A stretch of DNA of 64,000 nt, taken from positions 155,288,547 to 155,352,546 of the forward strand of contig OZ023265.1 of NCBI GenBank assembly GCA_964006375.1. The letters are read 5' to 3'. The position numbers and the translations under genes were made by a program. Positions 28,256-42,307 of this stretch are shown piece by piece; positions within the stretch are counted from its first letter, which is position 1, and every line of letters starts with the position of its first letter. The notes under the pieces are model-generated. The model ran no database searches and was not told where the DNA came from. It saw only the letters and a list, made by a program, of their open reading frames with translations. Source of the stretch: Tillus elongatus. Lineage: Eukaryota > Arthropoda > Insecta > Coleoptera > Cleridae.

Positions 28256-28614
28256 CGTCTTCGCAATGACAGCTGCTGCTTTACAATTCTTGGATTTACT
28301 TGTATCCATTTATGCCTTTGTATATGGCTACACGTAAAGATAGTTAAACCTATAATTTTCATTACCAAATATCTCTAATTTTTCAAAAATTGATCTGACT
28401 TAACCTAAGAATGTCACAAGGCAAAATAAATTATAGACAGCAAGAGCTGTGAAGATGCTGAGTAAAAGCAGTAGATAACAGAAATAATATAAAGTCTGGC
28501 AATAACAAGATGGTACACAGCAAGAGTGAATTTTTAAACCAGGAAGAACAGCCTCTACATTTATGTTAATTTGAAATAGAACAGTGTTTCTAAGTCGAGG
28601 CAGGAAAACAAAAA

Positions 28615-28945
28615 GTCTGGACGCAGCAAGTGCGCTATGGTAATGAATTTTCAGAGAAATGATCTGGCACCAAATATTTTTTATAACTTTTTTTTCTTGT
28701 AACATAAAAATCTAAATTTTGGTGTATAGCTTACTCTTTATATCGGAAACCTACCTGCCAATATTGGTTACCATAGTTTTTTAGTTTTTTAAGATTAGAT
28801 TTTTTTTTTCGAAACAAAACTCAAGATTTTCCGGGAAAACCTGGTCCGATGTTTCTGGCTAACGAACTTATCCAAGCAACTTACAAAAGGAAGGGACTTG
28901 CCAAATGTATCAAAATCGGCCCATTATTTTTTGAGATATCGGTGA
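28615..28945 (+). repeat. family B left half
   Basis: GACGCAGCAAGTGCGCTATG, then TGATCTGGCACCAAATATTT, ATCCAAGCAACTTACAAAAG, and AAAATCGGCCCATTATTTTT ending at GAGATATCGGTGAATGTA. No (TA)n tract follows here. Confidence 0.8.
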
Positions 28946-29872
<927 letters not shown>

Positions 29873-29879
29873 TTTACAA

Positions 29880-30012
29880 CTTTACCAGCTGCTCACCGCT
29901 ACTGTTCAATTAGCTCTTTGGCCTTCTTGTAACCGGTTTTGCCTTAAATCGAAACTGGTTGCAGAGAAACAAAGAGATTGCTGAACACTAGTAATAAGCA
30001 GCTAAGTAGGCT
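29880..30012 (+). mobile_element. small inverted-repeat element next to (TA)n
   Basis: Imperfect inverted arms: AGCTGCTCACCGCTACTGTT + CAATTAGCTCTTTG and, inverted, CAAAGAGATTGCTGAACA...AAGCAGCT. The middle reads AAATCGAAACTGGTTGCAG, resembling the GAAAC box and following bases of hammerhead-bearing Penelope termini, but no CUGANGA box is visible. Possible decayed relative of the element at 4256. Confidence 0.4.
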
Positions 30013-30323
30013 AAGTGGGAGGATTGGCACATCAGAACTGGAAAGTAACTCTGAAAGCCAGCTGAAAATTATCTAGGTTCATGTTTGTTGTATACAGGTT
30101 TTTCTAAATCAGAGCAACAAAAATTAAATTTTTGTGTATTATGATTTCCTTAGTTGGAGCCTTATTTCTGTGACTTATTAGCTACACTTTGTTTGTTGCT
30201 TTTACTGTACAAAGAAACACTTGTATTTTACTTTACAACAGCTTCGGCATGAGCAGCTTTTAGTGTTTTGCATTCTTAAATCCCATCTTCAAATGTATTA
30301 ATAATTTATTTTTATCTTTGTAG

Positions 30324-30503
30324 GCTAACCCTTACTTGACCGGAATGCCGCAAGTTGGCAGCACGTACAGTCCCTACTTTACACCAGGACCCATAATGCC
30401 CACAATCATGGGCCCAGATCCCACAGGAGTGGGATCACCACTAGGAGTCGTACCACAAACTGTAGTAACACAACAAAAGATGCCTCGATCTGATAGATTA
30501 GAG
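30324..30503 (+). CDS. mbl: muscleblind exon: linker between finger pairs
   Basis: A 180-nt exon of 60 codons, phase 0 at both ends, between TTATCTTTGTAG and GTATGG. It encodes ANPYLTGMPQVGSTYSPYFT (residues 1-20), a Pro/Gly-rich stretch, then VVPQTVVTQQKMPRSDRLE, the conserved end of the linker just before zinc finger 3. It joins directly to the exon at 35437, giving [16 protein letters not shown], a junction known in insect Muscleblind. If the following intron is retained, the frame stays open for 24 more codons to a stop at 30573-30575, which would give a two-finger-pair-lacking, shorter protein; that isoform is only a possibility. Confidence 0.97.
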
Positions 30504-32400
30504 GTATGGGCACCATTATATGTACCATTTACACCTATTTATTACGAAGTAAACCCTGACTTTATCGATTATTGATTGTTAACTCGACACGTTACAGATT
30601 TTGGGAACTGAACTATTTTTATTACGATTTGTTTTTTGTATTTGCTTTTTATCACTTTTTTATTTAGTTTTTAATTATTATTTATTTCTGTTAGTTGTTG
30701 TATTAATCAATTGATAATACGCATTTTCTAAATTTCCTACATTCTTGTAAATAACGTTTAGTGTAACTAAATTATCATATTATATACTAGATTTTTTAGT
30801 GTATTTTAGTGTCTAGTTCACGTAATAACTTGTCTTTTTTAATCTGAAAATTGAAATATAGCGGTTAATTATTGCACGAACAGTTTTGGTTTTATTTATA
30901 TTTTATTTATTTTTAGTTTTCTATTACTTTTTATTTCCGCAGGTTTTTGTTTAGTTTTGGATTTTCGTTTAGCTTCTACTGAATCAGTTGAGGTAATAAC
31001 GCCCCCTTCATCACAACTAACACAAAACATACACTATGTTAAAGCTAACTTAGCCAGTATAGTTGTAGTCAGTCCCCTTGTGTACATATGTTTGTTTTTG
31101 TATCATGTTTTTTATTTTTTATTATTTATTTTTTAATTTATATGAAACACCAGTTGTCCGCTGTATATATATCAGAAAAAAAACTATGACGCTATTTAGT
31201 TGATTATTACTTTTTTGAGCACTTGTAACTTTCTATCGATTTTTTCATTATGCACGGTGTGCTATCATTGGAATTTTCTATGTAGTTAGTACCCCCTACT
31301 CTTTTTATAATAAGCAAGCAAGTCTTTTCAATCTCGCTTTTTCGATAGAAGGTTATTGATTTAGGTGATCATTTAGCTGTGACACCCCTTAAATTGAACC
31401 ATTTTGCACTCAATCCTTTAGAAAGCTATTAGTACCAACCATATCGCAAAAATGCTTTTATTATTTACTTTAGCTCACAAGTGGTACCGTTACACAAACC
31501 TCGAGACACTAAAAATTAATAAAACCCAATTGATTTGTTACTATAATGATTACTTATTTGGTTACCTAAATTGTAACACACCCATTATTGACTATGTATT
31601 GTGTGTTTTAAATTTTTTCTTGCAAGTTGGCCGCAAACAAAATTATAGCGAGGAATTTTGTAAAGAACCCAGTACAACCGTTTAGTAAGTGTAGAAAATC
31701 TAACGCTGCTGATATTTCTTCTCGTCTTTGATTTCTAGTTAGTATTTTAAATGCAACTATCTTATGTGTTGGTCTGATTGTTATAAAAGTAAAATATATC
31801 GCTTAATTTGAACATTGTTAGTTAATTAAATGTCGACTTTGAAGAAAATGTGAGACTGTGCCAGGTAAGGTTTGGTAAAAGTCACAGTTTAAAAAAAATT
31901 AAGAGTGCCACATATTCAGTTACTAAAGTTAACTTAGACAGCCACAACAAAGAAGATAGCAGAGAATAAAAGTATGATTACGTCACAGCTTTTAGTGTTA
32001 TACTGTGAAATATACAATGTGTTCAAAATTCCAGTCATTATATTGGGATCTCACTTATTATCAGAGGTACAGGGTTATGAAAGTTTTTATGGGAATTTGA
32101 TGCTCATTTTAAAATGCGTTTGTTTTGTAATTTTACCTAAAATATTCAGTTTTGAGTATATTAAAACAATAGCGAATATGGACGATTCTTCTTAAGAGTA
32201 GATAGCATTTTTCCAAACATTTAAATAACTAAACAAATTGATTTACACAATTTTATAATGTATGGATGACTGCAGTTTTGCTGAAGTTCTTAACTTTGTC
32301 AAATACAGAATGAAAGTAAGATTTCAAATTTCAATATCTTCTGCGTGTTGAATCAACCTTTTTGTCTCCTCAAGGAAACTGTATCGACTCAAAACTACCT
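30504..32400. other. AT-rich unique intron
   Basis: No transposon recognised over about 1.9 kb. Small ORFs (31452-31685, 31974-32195) have no recognisable domain. Long T-rich runs near 30600-31200. Confidence 0.45.
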
Positions 32401-32729
32401 GTTTTTATGACCCCCTGTGGGTCCGGGGACTAAATAAAACAATAGGCCCAAGGTAGCTCCTGCCTGTCGTAAGAGGCGTCTAATCGGTGTCAAGCAGGTG
32501 GTAGTGGACTTTTCCTTTACGTGATAGTAAAGGATTTTTTCACGCCCGAGGAGGTACCACCGCTTACATCAAGAGTGAAGTCCCGACGGACATTTCCGGT
32601 TCTGGTGTATGAGTCGGTTTCCCTTATAAACAAAAATGATGATGGCCCCTCCATGTACAAAAGATTCCGGAGATAAAATACCCCTCCATTCGGATCTCCG
32701 GGAGAGGGGTATACAGGGCGCGCCGGCAC

Positions 32730-34260
32730 CAGGATTTAACATATCATCCTTGAATATATGTGGCTTAAATTCTAACCTGAACTCCGTTCACCATTTTCTC
32801 CAGGCTAATAGGCCCCAACTCTTCTTCCTCACGAAACCCAAATCAGTGCCAAAACAACCACTAAACACCTTAATTTCCCGGGGTATGAGCTCCTTACTTC
32901 CTTTAGATTGCATGGGGCATGCGCGCATACGTCCGTAGCAACCTACCCTGCACCAGACTCCCAATTTAGAAGCTGGAAGAAAATACATACTTTGGATAAA
33001 ACTCTCTCTCAGGGCTGCAACTAAATTCATCTGTTGCATTTACCGGTCACCTTCTGACAAAACTTTGTCCAGCTATTCGACTACCTTTGTGAAAAAACCG
33101 ACCATCTGATTTCTGAATATCCTTCCTCCGAGGTCACTATTGTTGGTGAGTTCAATGTCCATAATAAGGAATGGCTAGAATCTTCAAAAACCGATCAACA
33201 AGGGAGAGCAGCGGAGGCCTTTGCAGTCAGCAATTCTTTAGCCAGTATGGTTCAGCAACCTACTTACTTTCCTCGCATCCCAACACACAGGTCACATCCC
33301 TTGGATTTCCTTCTTACTACAAAACCTGAATGCTATAAGATATCAGTCATCGCCCCCCTTGGTCGCTCAGACCACGGCATGGTCACTGCTTGCTGAGCAA
33401 TGCAACCCGAGGTCACACACCCATGTATCGTTTGGCACTACAACTCCGCGAACTGGGACGAAATGCGAGATTACTTTTCCTCATTTCCATGGGCGTCTGT
33501 CTGATTCTCTCATCCTGACCCCTCTGATATCTCACAAAACGTCACCGCAACTATCCAAGCTGGCATGGAATTATTTATTCCACGTACACAGAAAACCTCT
33601 TCAGCCACTCAAAGGCCCTGGTTCTCTAAATCCTGTGACAAGGCCAGACTTGAAAAGGTCAAAGCTTGTGAGCTTTGACCTTTTCAAGTCTGGCTGACAC
33701 AATCCCAGTCAAGAAAACCGTCAAGCATTTAACGACGCAAGAAACCGCCATGTCCGCATTCTTTCTGAGGCAAAAAACTCGTTTAATAACCACATCAAAA
33801 ACAAAGTCCTCTCAAGCTGCAACGGCAGCAAACCCTTCTAGAATCTTGCTTAATCTATTGGGAATAATTTCTGCAAGAGCACGTTCCCACCTCTTGTTTC
33901 TGGGGATGAAATTGTTTCTACAAGGCTGAACTTTTTGCCTCGTTGGTCGCCGGCAATTCTATTCTCAACCCACCTCGAAATGTTCAACCACCAACAGTCC
34001 CCAATGTCGCGCATAAAATGACGGATAGCATTTTCAAAACTAAAAAGGTACGAAAGATGCTCTCTTAATACCAGGAAAGCCTATGGCCTTGACGAGATCC
34101 CAGCAAATTTTCTCAAAAAATGCGCACCAGAACTTGCTCCTGTCCTGACTCGTCTGTTTCAGATATCTTACAATAGAGGCATATTCCCTAGTAACTGGAA
34201 AACTGCTCGAGTACAACCCGTCCCCAAGAAAGGATCCAAAGCGCTTTCTAGCAACTGCAG
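32730..34260 (+). pseudogene. LINE endonuclease and RT start, disrupted
   Basis: In changing frames: FNISSLNICGLNSNLNSVHH (start of the AP-endonuclease-like domain), FFLTKPKS (the 'ETK' strand, here altered), VTIVGEFNVHNKEWLESS (the 'GDFN' motif), HPLDFLLTT, and APLGRSDHGMV (the SDH catalytic motif, about 33355-33385). Later come NTRKAYGLDEIPANFLKKCA and IFPSNWKTARVQPVPKKGSK at 34060-34250. Stops and shifts throughout. The domain would nick target DNA to prime reverse transcription. Confidence 0.82.
33644..33693. repeat. perfect 23-bp hairpin inside LINE
   Basis: Arms 33644-33666 (CCAGACTTGAAAAGGTCAAA GCT) and 33671-33693 are exact inverse complements around a TGTG loop. The LINE reading frame either side (…KARLEKVKACE, then WLTQSQ) would be continuous without the second copy of CTTTGACCTTTTCAAGTC, so the palindrome looks like a templated 18-base insertion. 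Confidence 0.9.
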
Positions 34261-34270
34261 ACCTAATTCT

Positions 34271-35436
34271 CTCATTTGTTGGCTAGTTCTTCTATGTATG
34301 GTTTTTTAGATAAATCTAAAAACGGTTTAGAGACTTGAAGTTACCTTCGTTGACTAGTTCGTCTGTGATGTTGTTAAATTCATAACCCTGGTGCACCGGA
34401 ACCTACCTTAGTGTCATTTGTATCCACTTCCTCGCTTTATTGGGGGTTTTAGACAATTTCATGCTACTTTTAAATTGACCGACATGGAACTTAGTACCTT
34501 AAGGTGTCGCTTGGGCATCAAATTACATGGCTGTTTACTGTTACGTCGCTCCTTGCTTACTTTTTTTATACATAGCGCCTCTGATACTAAGCGAAAATCC
34601 AGTATAGAGACTCGAACTTCGGACAAACTGTATATCATAAAATTTATTACTTATATTATTCCAAATTCCTTTGATAAAATATATTAGCAAAACAGCTTTT
34701 GCCTATTTCAGTTTACCTAAAATTTTAATGACGTACCAAAGAATGTTTGGCTTTGTTGCCTTTCCTATCCAAGACTTTAGTTTCGAGGCATTTTTTGCTA
34801 TTTGCTTTTTGACCTATAATACAGAAGCTGTGGATACCAATTAAACCAGTGTTTTAGTGCTACTAAACGTTATAAGTTCAATGACAAGACTTAGAGAATT
34901 TCCAGGTAGTAAACGCTGAAATTGCTTCCTTTGTACACATGATTTAGTCGCAGTGGCATCTGATCTAAAAGGTTCAAATTGTGTTAGTGTTTAGTGATGT
35001 TCCAAATTAGATTGCGAGATGTTATGATTCTTAAAAATAATATGAATAAAGTTATATAACACTGTAAAGACAAATCAAAGAACAATGTTAGTGGATATTC
35101 CCAAATATTTACTTCTATTTTCGACATGGTGCGAGTAAAAATTAAATGGGGTATATCATTTCGAAAAACGTTAACCATAACATTTTACACTTGCTTTGGC
35201 ACCCTAAATGATCACCTTAGTCAGTAAATGCTCCTAATTAAAAAACCTGTAGGTTATTAGAATTTTAGTAAAACTGCGTCCAATGGGCGAGCGTCGAAAC
35301 TTGGACTATTCATAAAATTTTGCATTGCAATTTACTTCAAATCTCAACTTTTGCGTCCCTTGGTATCGACGTTCGCTCGGGCAGTGATAAAGTGCAGCAA
35401 TAGCTTGTGCTGATAACAGCCGGGTGTCTGCTGTAG
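34271..35436. other. mbl: intron 5' of mbl zinc finger exon
   Basis: No interspersed element recognised. The final 30 bases lead to GTGTCTGCTGTAG, the acceptor. Confidence 0.5.
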
Positions 35437-35652
35437 GTGTGCCGCGAGTACCAGCGTGGAGCGTGTAAGCGAGCAGAGTCAGAGTGTCGCTTTGCGCATC
35501 CCGCTGACTCTGTGACTGCCAACGAGGACGGCACTGTCACTGTCTGCATGGATGCAGTCAAGGGCCGCTGCAACCGCGACCCCTGCCGCTATTTCCACCC
35601 CCCTCTGCACCTCCAAGCCCAAATCAAGGCCGCACAGTCGCGGGCTAGCGCG
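35437..35652 (+). CDS. mbl: muscleblind exon: CCCH zinc fingers 3 and 4
   Basis: A 216-nt exon of 72 codons, phase 0 at both ends (CTGCTGTAG / GTATGC). Finger 3: Cys2, Cys10, Cys17 and His21 (C-x7-C-x6-C-x3-[21 protein letters not shown]). Finger 4: Cys37, Cys45, Cys50 and His54 (C-x7-C-x4-C-x3-[21 protein letters not shown]). It ends [16 protein letters not shown], the usual run into the Ala-rich C-terminal part. GC content is markedly higher than the surrounding intron. Fingers 3 and 4 form the second RNA-binding tandem of Muscleblind. The frame stays open for 67 codons into the intron, but that stretch shows no conservation I recognise. The next exon is not identified in this window. Confidence 0.98.
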
Positions 35653-36590
35653 GTATGCTACGCAATCTTAGGGCGCACGCTCGCTTGTATCTATTCTTTT
35701 CTATGTAATGTTTGTCTGTTTTATGTTTTTTCCTGGCCACATGATCGTCCTGATCTAAAACCCTTAGAGGATTTGTTGTTAAAGAATTGGACCATCATGG
35801 CGGACAGTTCTTGCAAGCTGATAGCTATTAGACGTGTGTTGTTTTTTTACTAACAGCAAAAGTGTCCTAAATTACTTTAGAAACAAAAACGAATAGTTAT
35901 ATTATCTACTATGGAACCTCTTTATTGTTTAAAAAATATTTTATAAATAAAGTAGATTTAAATATTCCAAACCACTCTAGTATGCAGTTAAATGCCATCA
36001 ACCCTAATGAAATCTTTTATTACATAACAAAAGTTAGTAAGTGACTGTTATAATTTTGTTCTTATATAATCATATTAACTATAAAAGTGTTTAGGGCGCT
36101 TTTGTTAAAAGATTGTTTGGTGGTGTTCTCTTTTTATGTTTTATTTTATGTTGGTTGTTCTTCCTGTGATTGTTTGCAGACTGAAACATTTTTGCGTCTC
36201 TTTTTAGATTCTCCTAATGTTCCAGTCTCGAAGATATAAAACTTGAAGCGCCCCCTTGAATGATTTTTTTCTATACATATATATTTAGCTAGGACATGCA
36301 TGCATTATTCTATCCAATAGTGTGTTTTATTATTTTGCCGGCAGACAATATCGCAATATTCCTGATGCAATGACCTGTGCTGCAATGTCTTTTCTGCTAA
36401 CCGGGGTATTTGGGGGCGATAGCCTATTCGTACTTTAGTAGCTCAAATAAGCGGCATATTCGTATCAGGCTTGAGACTTACTGCATATGCACAAAGTATT
36501 AAGTGTATTGTACTGGGGCACATTTTATTTCGACTGGATCATGCCATACCAAGTATCCAAATAACTCTTGTGAGATAGCTTTTTATAATA
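35653..36590. other. intron, unique
   Basis: No element recognised. T-rich stretches at 36120-36220. Confidence 0.45.
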
Positions 36591-36596
36591 TAAAAA

Positions 36597-38281
<1,685 letters not shown>

Positions 38282-38561
38282 ATAATTTGCGTAATAAGAT
38301 TCTTAATTTAAATACTATGAAGTCTAGGTTACTGTAAATTTGGAACCCATATGACATAAGTTTATATTTGGGTAGGTTATTTTTACCTAAAGTTGTGTGT
38401 AGTGGAAGTTCTATGAACGAGAAGAAATCTTTCTTATAGCCACATTTCAAAGTAATAGTAGGGTTGCGTTCTTATTAAATAATTATAAACTCAGAAAATA
38501 CTTAGAAAACAAGAAACTCAGAAACTACTTAGAAAAAAGCAAAGGTGTAAAGTAGGATGCG

Positions 38562-38564
<3 letters not shown>
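38282..38564. other. intron
   Basis: Nothing recognised. Confidence 0.4.

Positions 38565-38596
<32 letters not shown>
38565..38596. repeat. (CT)n microsatellite
   Basis: Sixteen TC units directly at the truncated 5' edge of the LINE copy that follows. Confidence 0.97.
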
Positions 38597-38600
<4 letters not shown>

Positions 38601-39929
38601 CAGTCGTCTCTAAAGTGATGAAAAAGTATATAAACACCGAATTACTAACATTTTTTGAAAAACACAGTCCACGACAGGCAGTATGGATTCCGTGAGCGCA
38701 GATCAACTGCCGACCTCCTTTCCTTTGTCACCCATTCTTGGAACAAGTCTATGGAATTGCACGGTGAATCCCAGATTATCGCTCTAGACATATCCAAAGC
38801 ATTCGACCAGGTCTGGCACGCAGCGATGCTTAATAAACTTTCGGCTTATGGCCTAGCACCAAAACTCTGTACCCAGAGAGCAAATTTCCTCTCCAACCGG
38901 AACATTTCTGTTGTCGTGGATGGCCATTCCTCTAAACTGTATCCAATTAATGCAGGAGTTCCTCAAGGTTCAGCTTTAGCCCCTACTTTGTTTCTTTTCC
39001 ACATCAATGACCTCCTCTCTAGCACATCCAACGCAGTTCACAGTTACGCGGACGACAGCACCCTCCACTCAAATATACAATATTCAAAGCCTGTCTCTTT
39101 AGCCAAATTAGTTGAGGATGGCAGACTCATGGAGGGTACTATCTCCGAAAATATTAGACTGGGGAAGTAGAAATCTTGTACAATTCAACCCCACCAAATC
39201 TCAGTCTTGCTTTCTATCTCATAAGAGATACACCAGCCCTAGACCCAGCACAATGAACAACCAAGTTATTCAAAGTAATGAGTCCTTGTTGGCATTTCTG
39301 TGGATCGAAATCTCAATTGGCACCATCATGTCACATCAATTGCAGAAGCGGCTGCTAAGAAATTAGGTGTCTTCTGCCGGGCTCGCAAATACTTTTCACC
39401 AGCTAATCTCCATACCTTATATACTTCGCAAATAAGGCTAAACCTCGAAATCTGCTCCCACATCTGGGGTGCCGCTGCCGCTTCTACACTCGCTATCATG
39501 GACTCCATACGTCTCATCGGTGAGCCTACCCTCACCCAAAGGCTGCCATCCCTTGCCCACCGACGTGCCGTTGGTGGCATCTCTCTCTTTTATAGATATC
39601 CGCACGGACACTGCTCAGAGGAGCTTTCTTCCATAGTTCCTCCACCTGCTGCCCCCAACAGATCTACCAGGGGAACAGAGCTAATGCACCCTTTTACTGT
39701 CTAGGTCACCAGACATAGAACATCTTGTTATGCCCGCTATTTTGTCCCGAGGAGTTCCAAGTTGTGGAATTCCTTGCCGGCACATGTTTTTTATTCTCCT
39801 CCGAACCTCCAAACCTACAAGTCCAGAATTAACATGTTGCGTATTTCCTCCTTGTCGACACCCGGGCTACGATAGTATTTAGGCTGTAAGGCCTCGTGGT
39901 GTGTTGTTGAAATAAAAAAAATAAAAAAT
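38597..39929 (+). mobile_element. LINE (CR1/jockey-like) 3' half, copy 2
   Basis: 5'-truncated at CTCTCAGTCGTCTCTAAAGT, next to the (CT)n run, and ending with AGGCTGTAAGGCCTCGTGGT and an AAT/A-rich tail. It is collinear with the minus-strand copy at 700-2170 and visibly similar throughout. Confidence 0.9.
38655..39835 (+). pseudogene. LINE reverse transcriptase, disrupted
   Basis: 38655-39170 is open: RQYGFRERRSTADLLSFVTH, ALDISKAFDQVWHAAMLNKL, INAGVPQGSALAPTLFLFHI and HSYADDSTLH (YADD at 39045-39056). It then shifts frame (RLMEGT, then the next frame at 39112), and again at about 39300. 39300-39704 holds the thumb and C-terminal region (SIAEAAAKKLGVFCRARKYF, LAHRRAVGGISLFYRYPHGH), and 39705-39835 the end (SFVPRSSKLWNSL-like). 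Less decayed than copy 1 in the RT core but still non-functional. Confidence 0.88.
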
Positions 39930-40319
39930 ATTTACAAGCTTGAAAATAAAAACTCTCAAGATACCTATATTCAAACCCTAGTCGAGGTTTTTTGAAGTTA
40001 TGCGTAGACGAAACAATCAAAATAAGCCTACAGAGAGAAAACTAATTAATGAAAATGCTGACGGCGAAACTTTAAAAAGAAATCATTCTTACAAATATAA
40101 TTTAAAAATTAATGGTGAATTGAAACGCGTTTGCAAGAATGTTTTTATGGCAATCCATGGTATTTCACGTAACTGATTGGAGAGAATCTACTAGTTATTA
40201 ATTAATTCTTAAGTATGCACAAGCTAATGCATTAATATTTGATAGGCTGTATAATTGTCCTCTGCAATACGGTATAGGTATAAGTATTAGTGGATAAAGA
40301 TGCAAAAATTGAAACTGAT
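39930..40319. other. intron
   Basis: No element recognised. Confidence 0.4.
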
Positions 40320-40432
40320 TCCGAATATCGGTTCTAGAGGTCCTAGTTCGCGCTCATTTGAAAAAAATTCTAAATTGAAAAATCTCGATCACATTATCGA
40401 AATATTTATACGAAAATTCGCTAAAAAGTATT
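40320..40432 (+). repeat. family B right-end fragment
   Basis: GCAAAAATTGAAACTGATTC, GGTCCTAGTTCGCGCTCATT and a worn terminal hairpin ending AAAATTCGCTAAAAAG. Confidence 0.7.
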
Positions 40433-40908
40433 CATGACAACCACAGACTATCGCAGACGTTTAAAATCCGGCTTTTAAAGCATTACAAATAATTTTTATT
40501 TATTTATTTATTACCGGCAAACCATTTAACATACGAAGAAAGGCAATGGACCTTTTTAGTACAAAATAAGGGACCATTTAGAAAAAAAATGCTTGTTTTC
40601 GAAAAAAAGTAGCGGCGTATAAAATGTTTCATTAAAAACATTTTAAGTTATATTCATGAGAGTGCGATTGATTAAATTTGAAAATTATGTATTTCAGAAA
40701 CAACGCGCAAAGTTTTTTCTTTAGTTTAATCATAAATCAGCTTATATCATTATTGGCATCATGGATATTAACTTATTATGCGATAATTTATAGACAATTA
40801 CTGAGTATTTGAACACTATACAAATACACAAAGTGAAGATTGGAAGCTATAATGAGCGCTGAGAAGTACACTTGGAGAACCCAAATCACCACAACACATT
40901 TTAAAAGA

Positions 40909-40950
40909 CCTGACAATCGTTTCACTAACCAAGTTAGCGTCATCAGAGCA
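40909..40950 (-). ncRNA. hammerhead-ribozyme-like motif in left Penelope arm
   Basis: Minus strand: CTGATGA (40947 to 40941), extra C, helix II GCTAAC / TTG / GTTAGT, GAAA, then ACGATTGT for helix III (one change from the palindrome in the right arm, giving a G-T pair), C, then AGG, opposite GCT upstream of the core (only partly paired). Confidence 0.55.
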
Positions 40951-41357
40951 TGAAACATTCTAAATACTTAAAAAACTAACATCAACTTATATACCGGATT
41001 TTGGGTAAAGAGATCGAACTGAGATGGCAAACTAGTCGCAGGCAAATTCCACAGTGTATTGTATTTTTATCGCCGGACAAGGTCTTTGCGCTGTCCCTAC
41101 TACTTCATCTAAAAAGTGTCCACCTGTAGTAATTTTGAGAAGGTTCAACGACAGCTAAATTAACATCGATTCCTTTGGCGGCAATAACTGTATACTTATG
41201 TTATCTTTAAAACGTGCCGAAAACGTGGGAATTTTATTTAACAAAGCAATCGATCAGGTGACTCGTAATTGGCGGTGGTGAAGCGCTCATACATTTTTTG
41301 TTGTAACTATATTTCGCAATATATACGCTTTCGAACCCGTTTAGCTGTCCTGGATTT

Positions 41358-41549
41358 CTAAGATTTTTGTATTAATTTCGGATTATCTTTATTAACGTGA
41401 TCGTTATGTAGTTTTTTATACGGTCCTGTCGCTATGGCGCTAAAAACTCTATGATTATACTCATTTTTGTCCAAAATCTCTACCTTATTGCCTTTATCTG
41501 CTTTAACATAGAAACAATCTTTCTCTCGCAATAGTTTAACTATTTTCAT
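41358..41549 (-). pseudogene. Penelope N-terminal fragment
   Basis: Reads FYVKADKGNKVEILDKNEYN and GPYKKLHNDHVNKDNPKLIQ, the 'DKGN' region upstream of Penelope-like reverse transcriptase. Directly after it the strand jumps to the end of the GIY-YIG region (41355 downward). The RT core is therefore deleted in this copy. Confidence 0.75.
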
Positions 41550-41639
41550 TTGATTACAATTTAGTTTTTTGTAGACTTATCTTCTTTACCACTACTCTAA
41601 GCTACATCCCGAACGACTCACATCATACGTACGCACAAA

Positions 41640-42307
41640 AAATGGCCAGTCTGAATTTTTGAGTAAATCGGTTAATTAATGTTCCTTTAAACAAAAGTAG
41701 ATATATCAGAGAATTAAATTATATTAAGAACGTGGTCGAATATTACGGATACACTGCTTGCCTAGTGGAAAAATTAATCAACAAACAAAAAACAAAGAAA
41801 ATGTTAACGGAATCAACGACGTTCAGAAGATAAAAATCGGAAAAAAACTTTGTTTGCTTACCATTTGAACCTAGAATCACGAGGGGTCTAGACAGCATTT
41901 AAAAAAAAATCAACTTACAGCTATAATTTTCAACAACAAATACCTTAAAAAACTTGCTAGGTAACCCAAAAGACAAGGATAGTGCGGACAAAATGTCGGG
42001 AATTTATGAAATAAGTTGTAAAGATTGTAATCTTAAATACGTCGGACAAACAAAAAGATCGATTGGAATTAGATTTAAACAACACTTATCCCAATTACAT
42101 TACGGTACTGTAGATAAGTCTTCCGTCGCCCGACACATTTGGGATAATAATCATCACGTTGATAAATTAATAAAAAATGTTAGAAATCCAGGACAGCTAA
42201 ACGGGTTCGAGAGCGTATATATTGCGAAATATAGTTACAACAAAAAATGTATGAGCGCTTCACCACCGCCAATTACGAGTCACCTGATCGATTGCTTTGT
42301 TAAATAA
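41640..42307 (+). pseudogene. Penelope RT C-terminus and GIY-YIG endonuclease
   Basis: 41640-41950 is decayed (RYIRELNYIKNVVEYYGY-like text in mixed frames). From 41954 to 42307 the frame is open: LLGNPKDK, SGIYEISCKDCN (GIY at 41999), LKYVGQTKRSIGIRFKQHLS (the YIG box reads YVG at 42038; conserved Arg follows), then RHIWDNNHH, and a C-terminal NVRNPGQLNGFESVYIAKY. Cys-x2-Cys and His residues fit the zinc-binding insert of Penelope GIY-YIG enzymes. The enzyme nicks target DNA to prime reverse transcription. No ATG begins this frame and RT is broken upstream, so it is not a working gene. Confidence 0.88.

Larger units (their letters stand above)
32408..34270 (+). mobile_element. LINE (CR1/jockey-like) 5' half
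   Basis: Begins with CCCTGTGGGTCCGGGGACTA and GGCCCAAGGTAGCTCCTGCC, which look like the 5' end of an arthropod LINE, followed by a UTR and the endonuclease and early RT regions. It stops near 34270 within the RT, right after SNCRPNS. The overlap with the copy at 700-2170 (KTARVQP-PKKGSKAL) shows it is the same family. A 3' truncation is unusual for LINEs, so it probably reflects a later deletion or insertion. Confidence 0.85.

Noticed and set aside
35653..35853. Extension of the zinc-finger exon by 67 codons
   Set aside because: A good donor (GCG|GTATGC) ends the exon, and the extension lacks similarity to known Muscleblind C-termini that I can recall with certainty.
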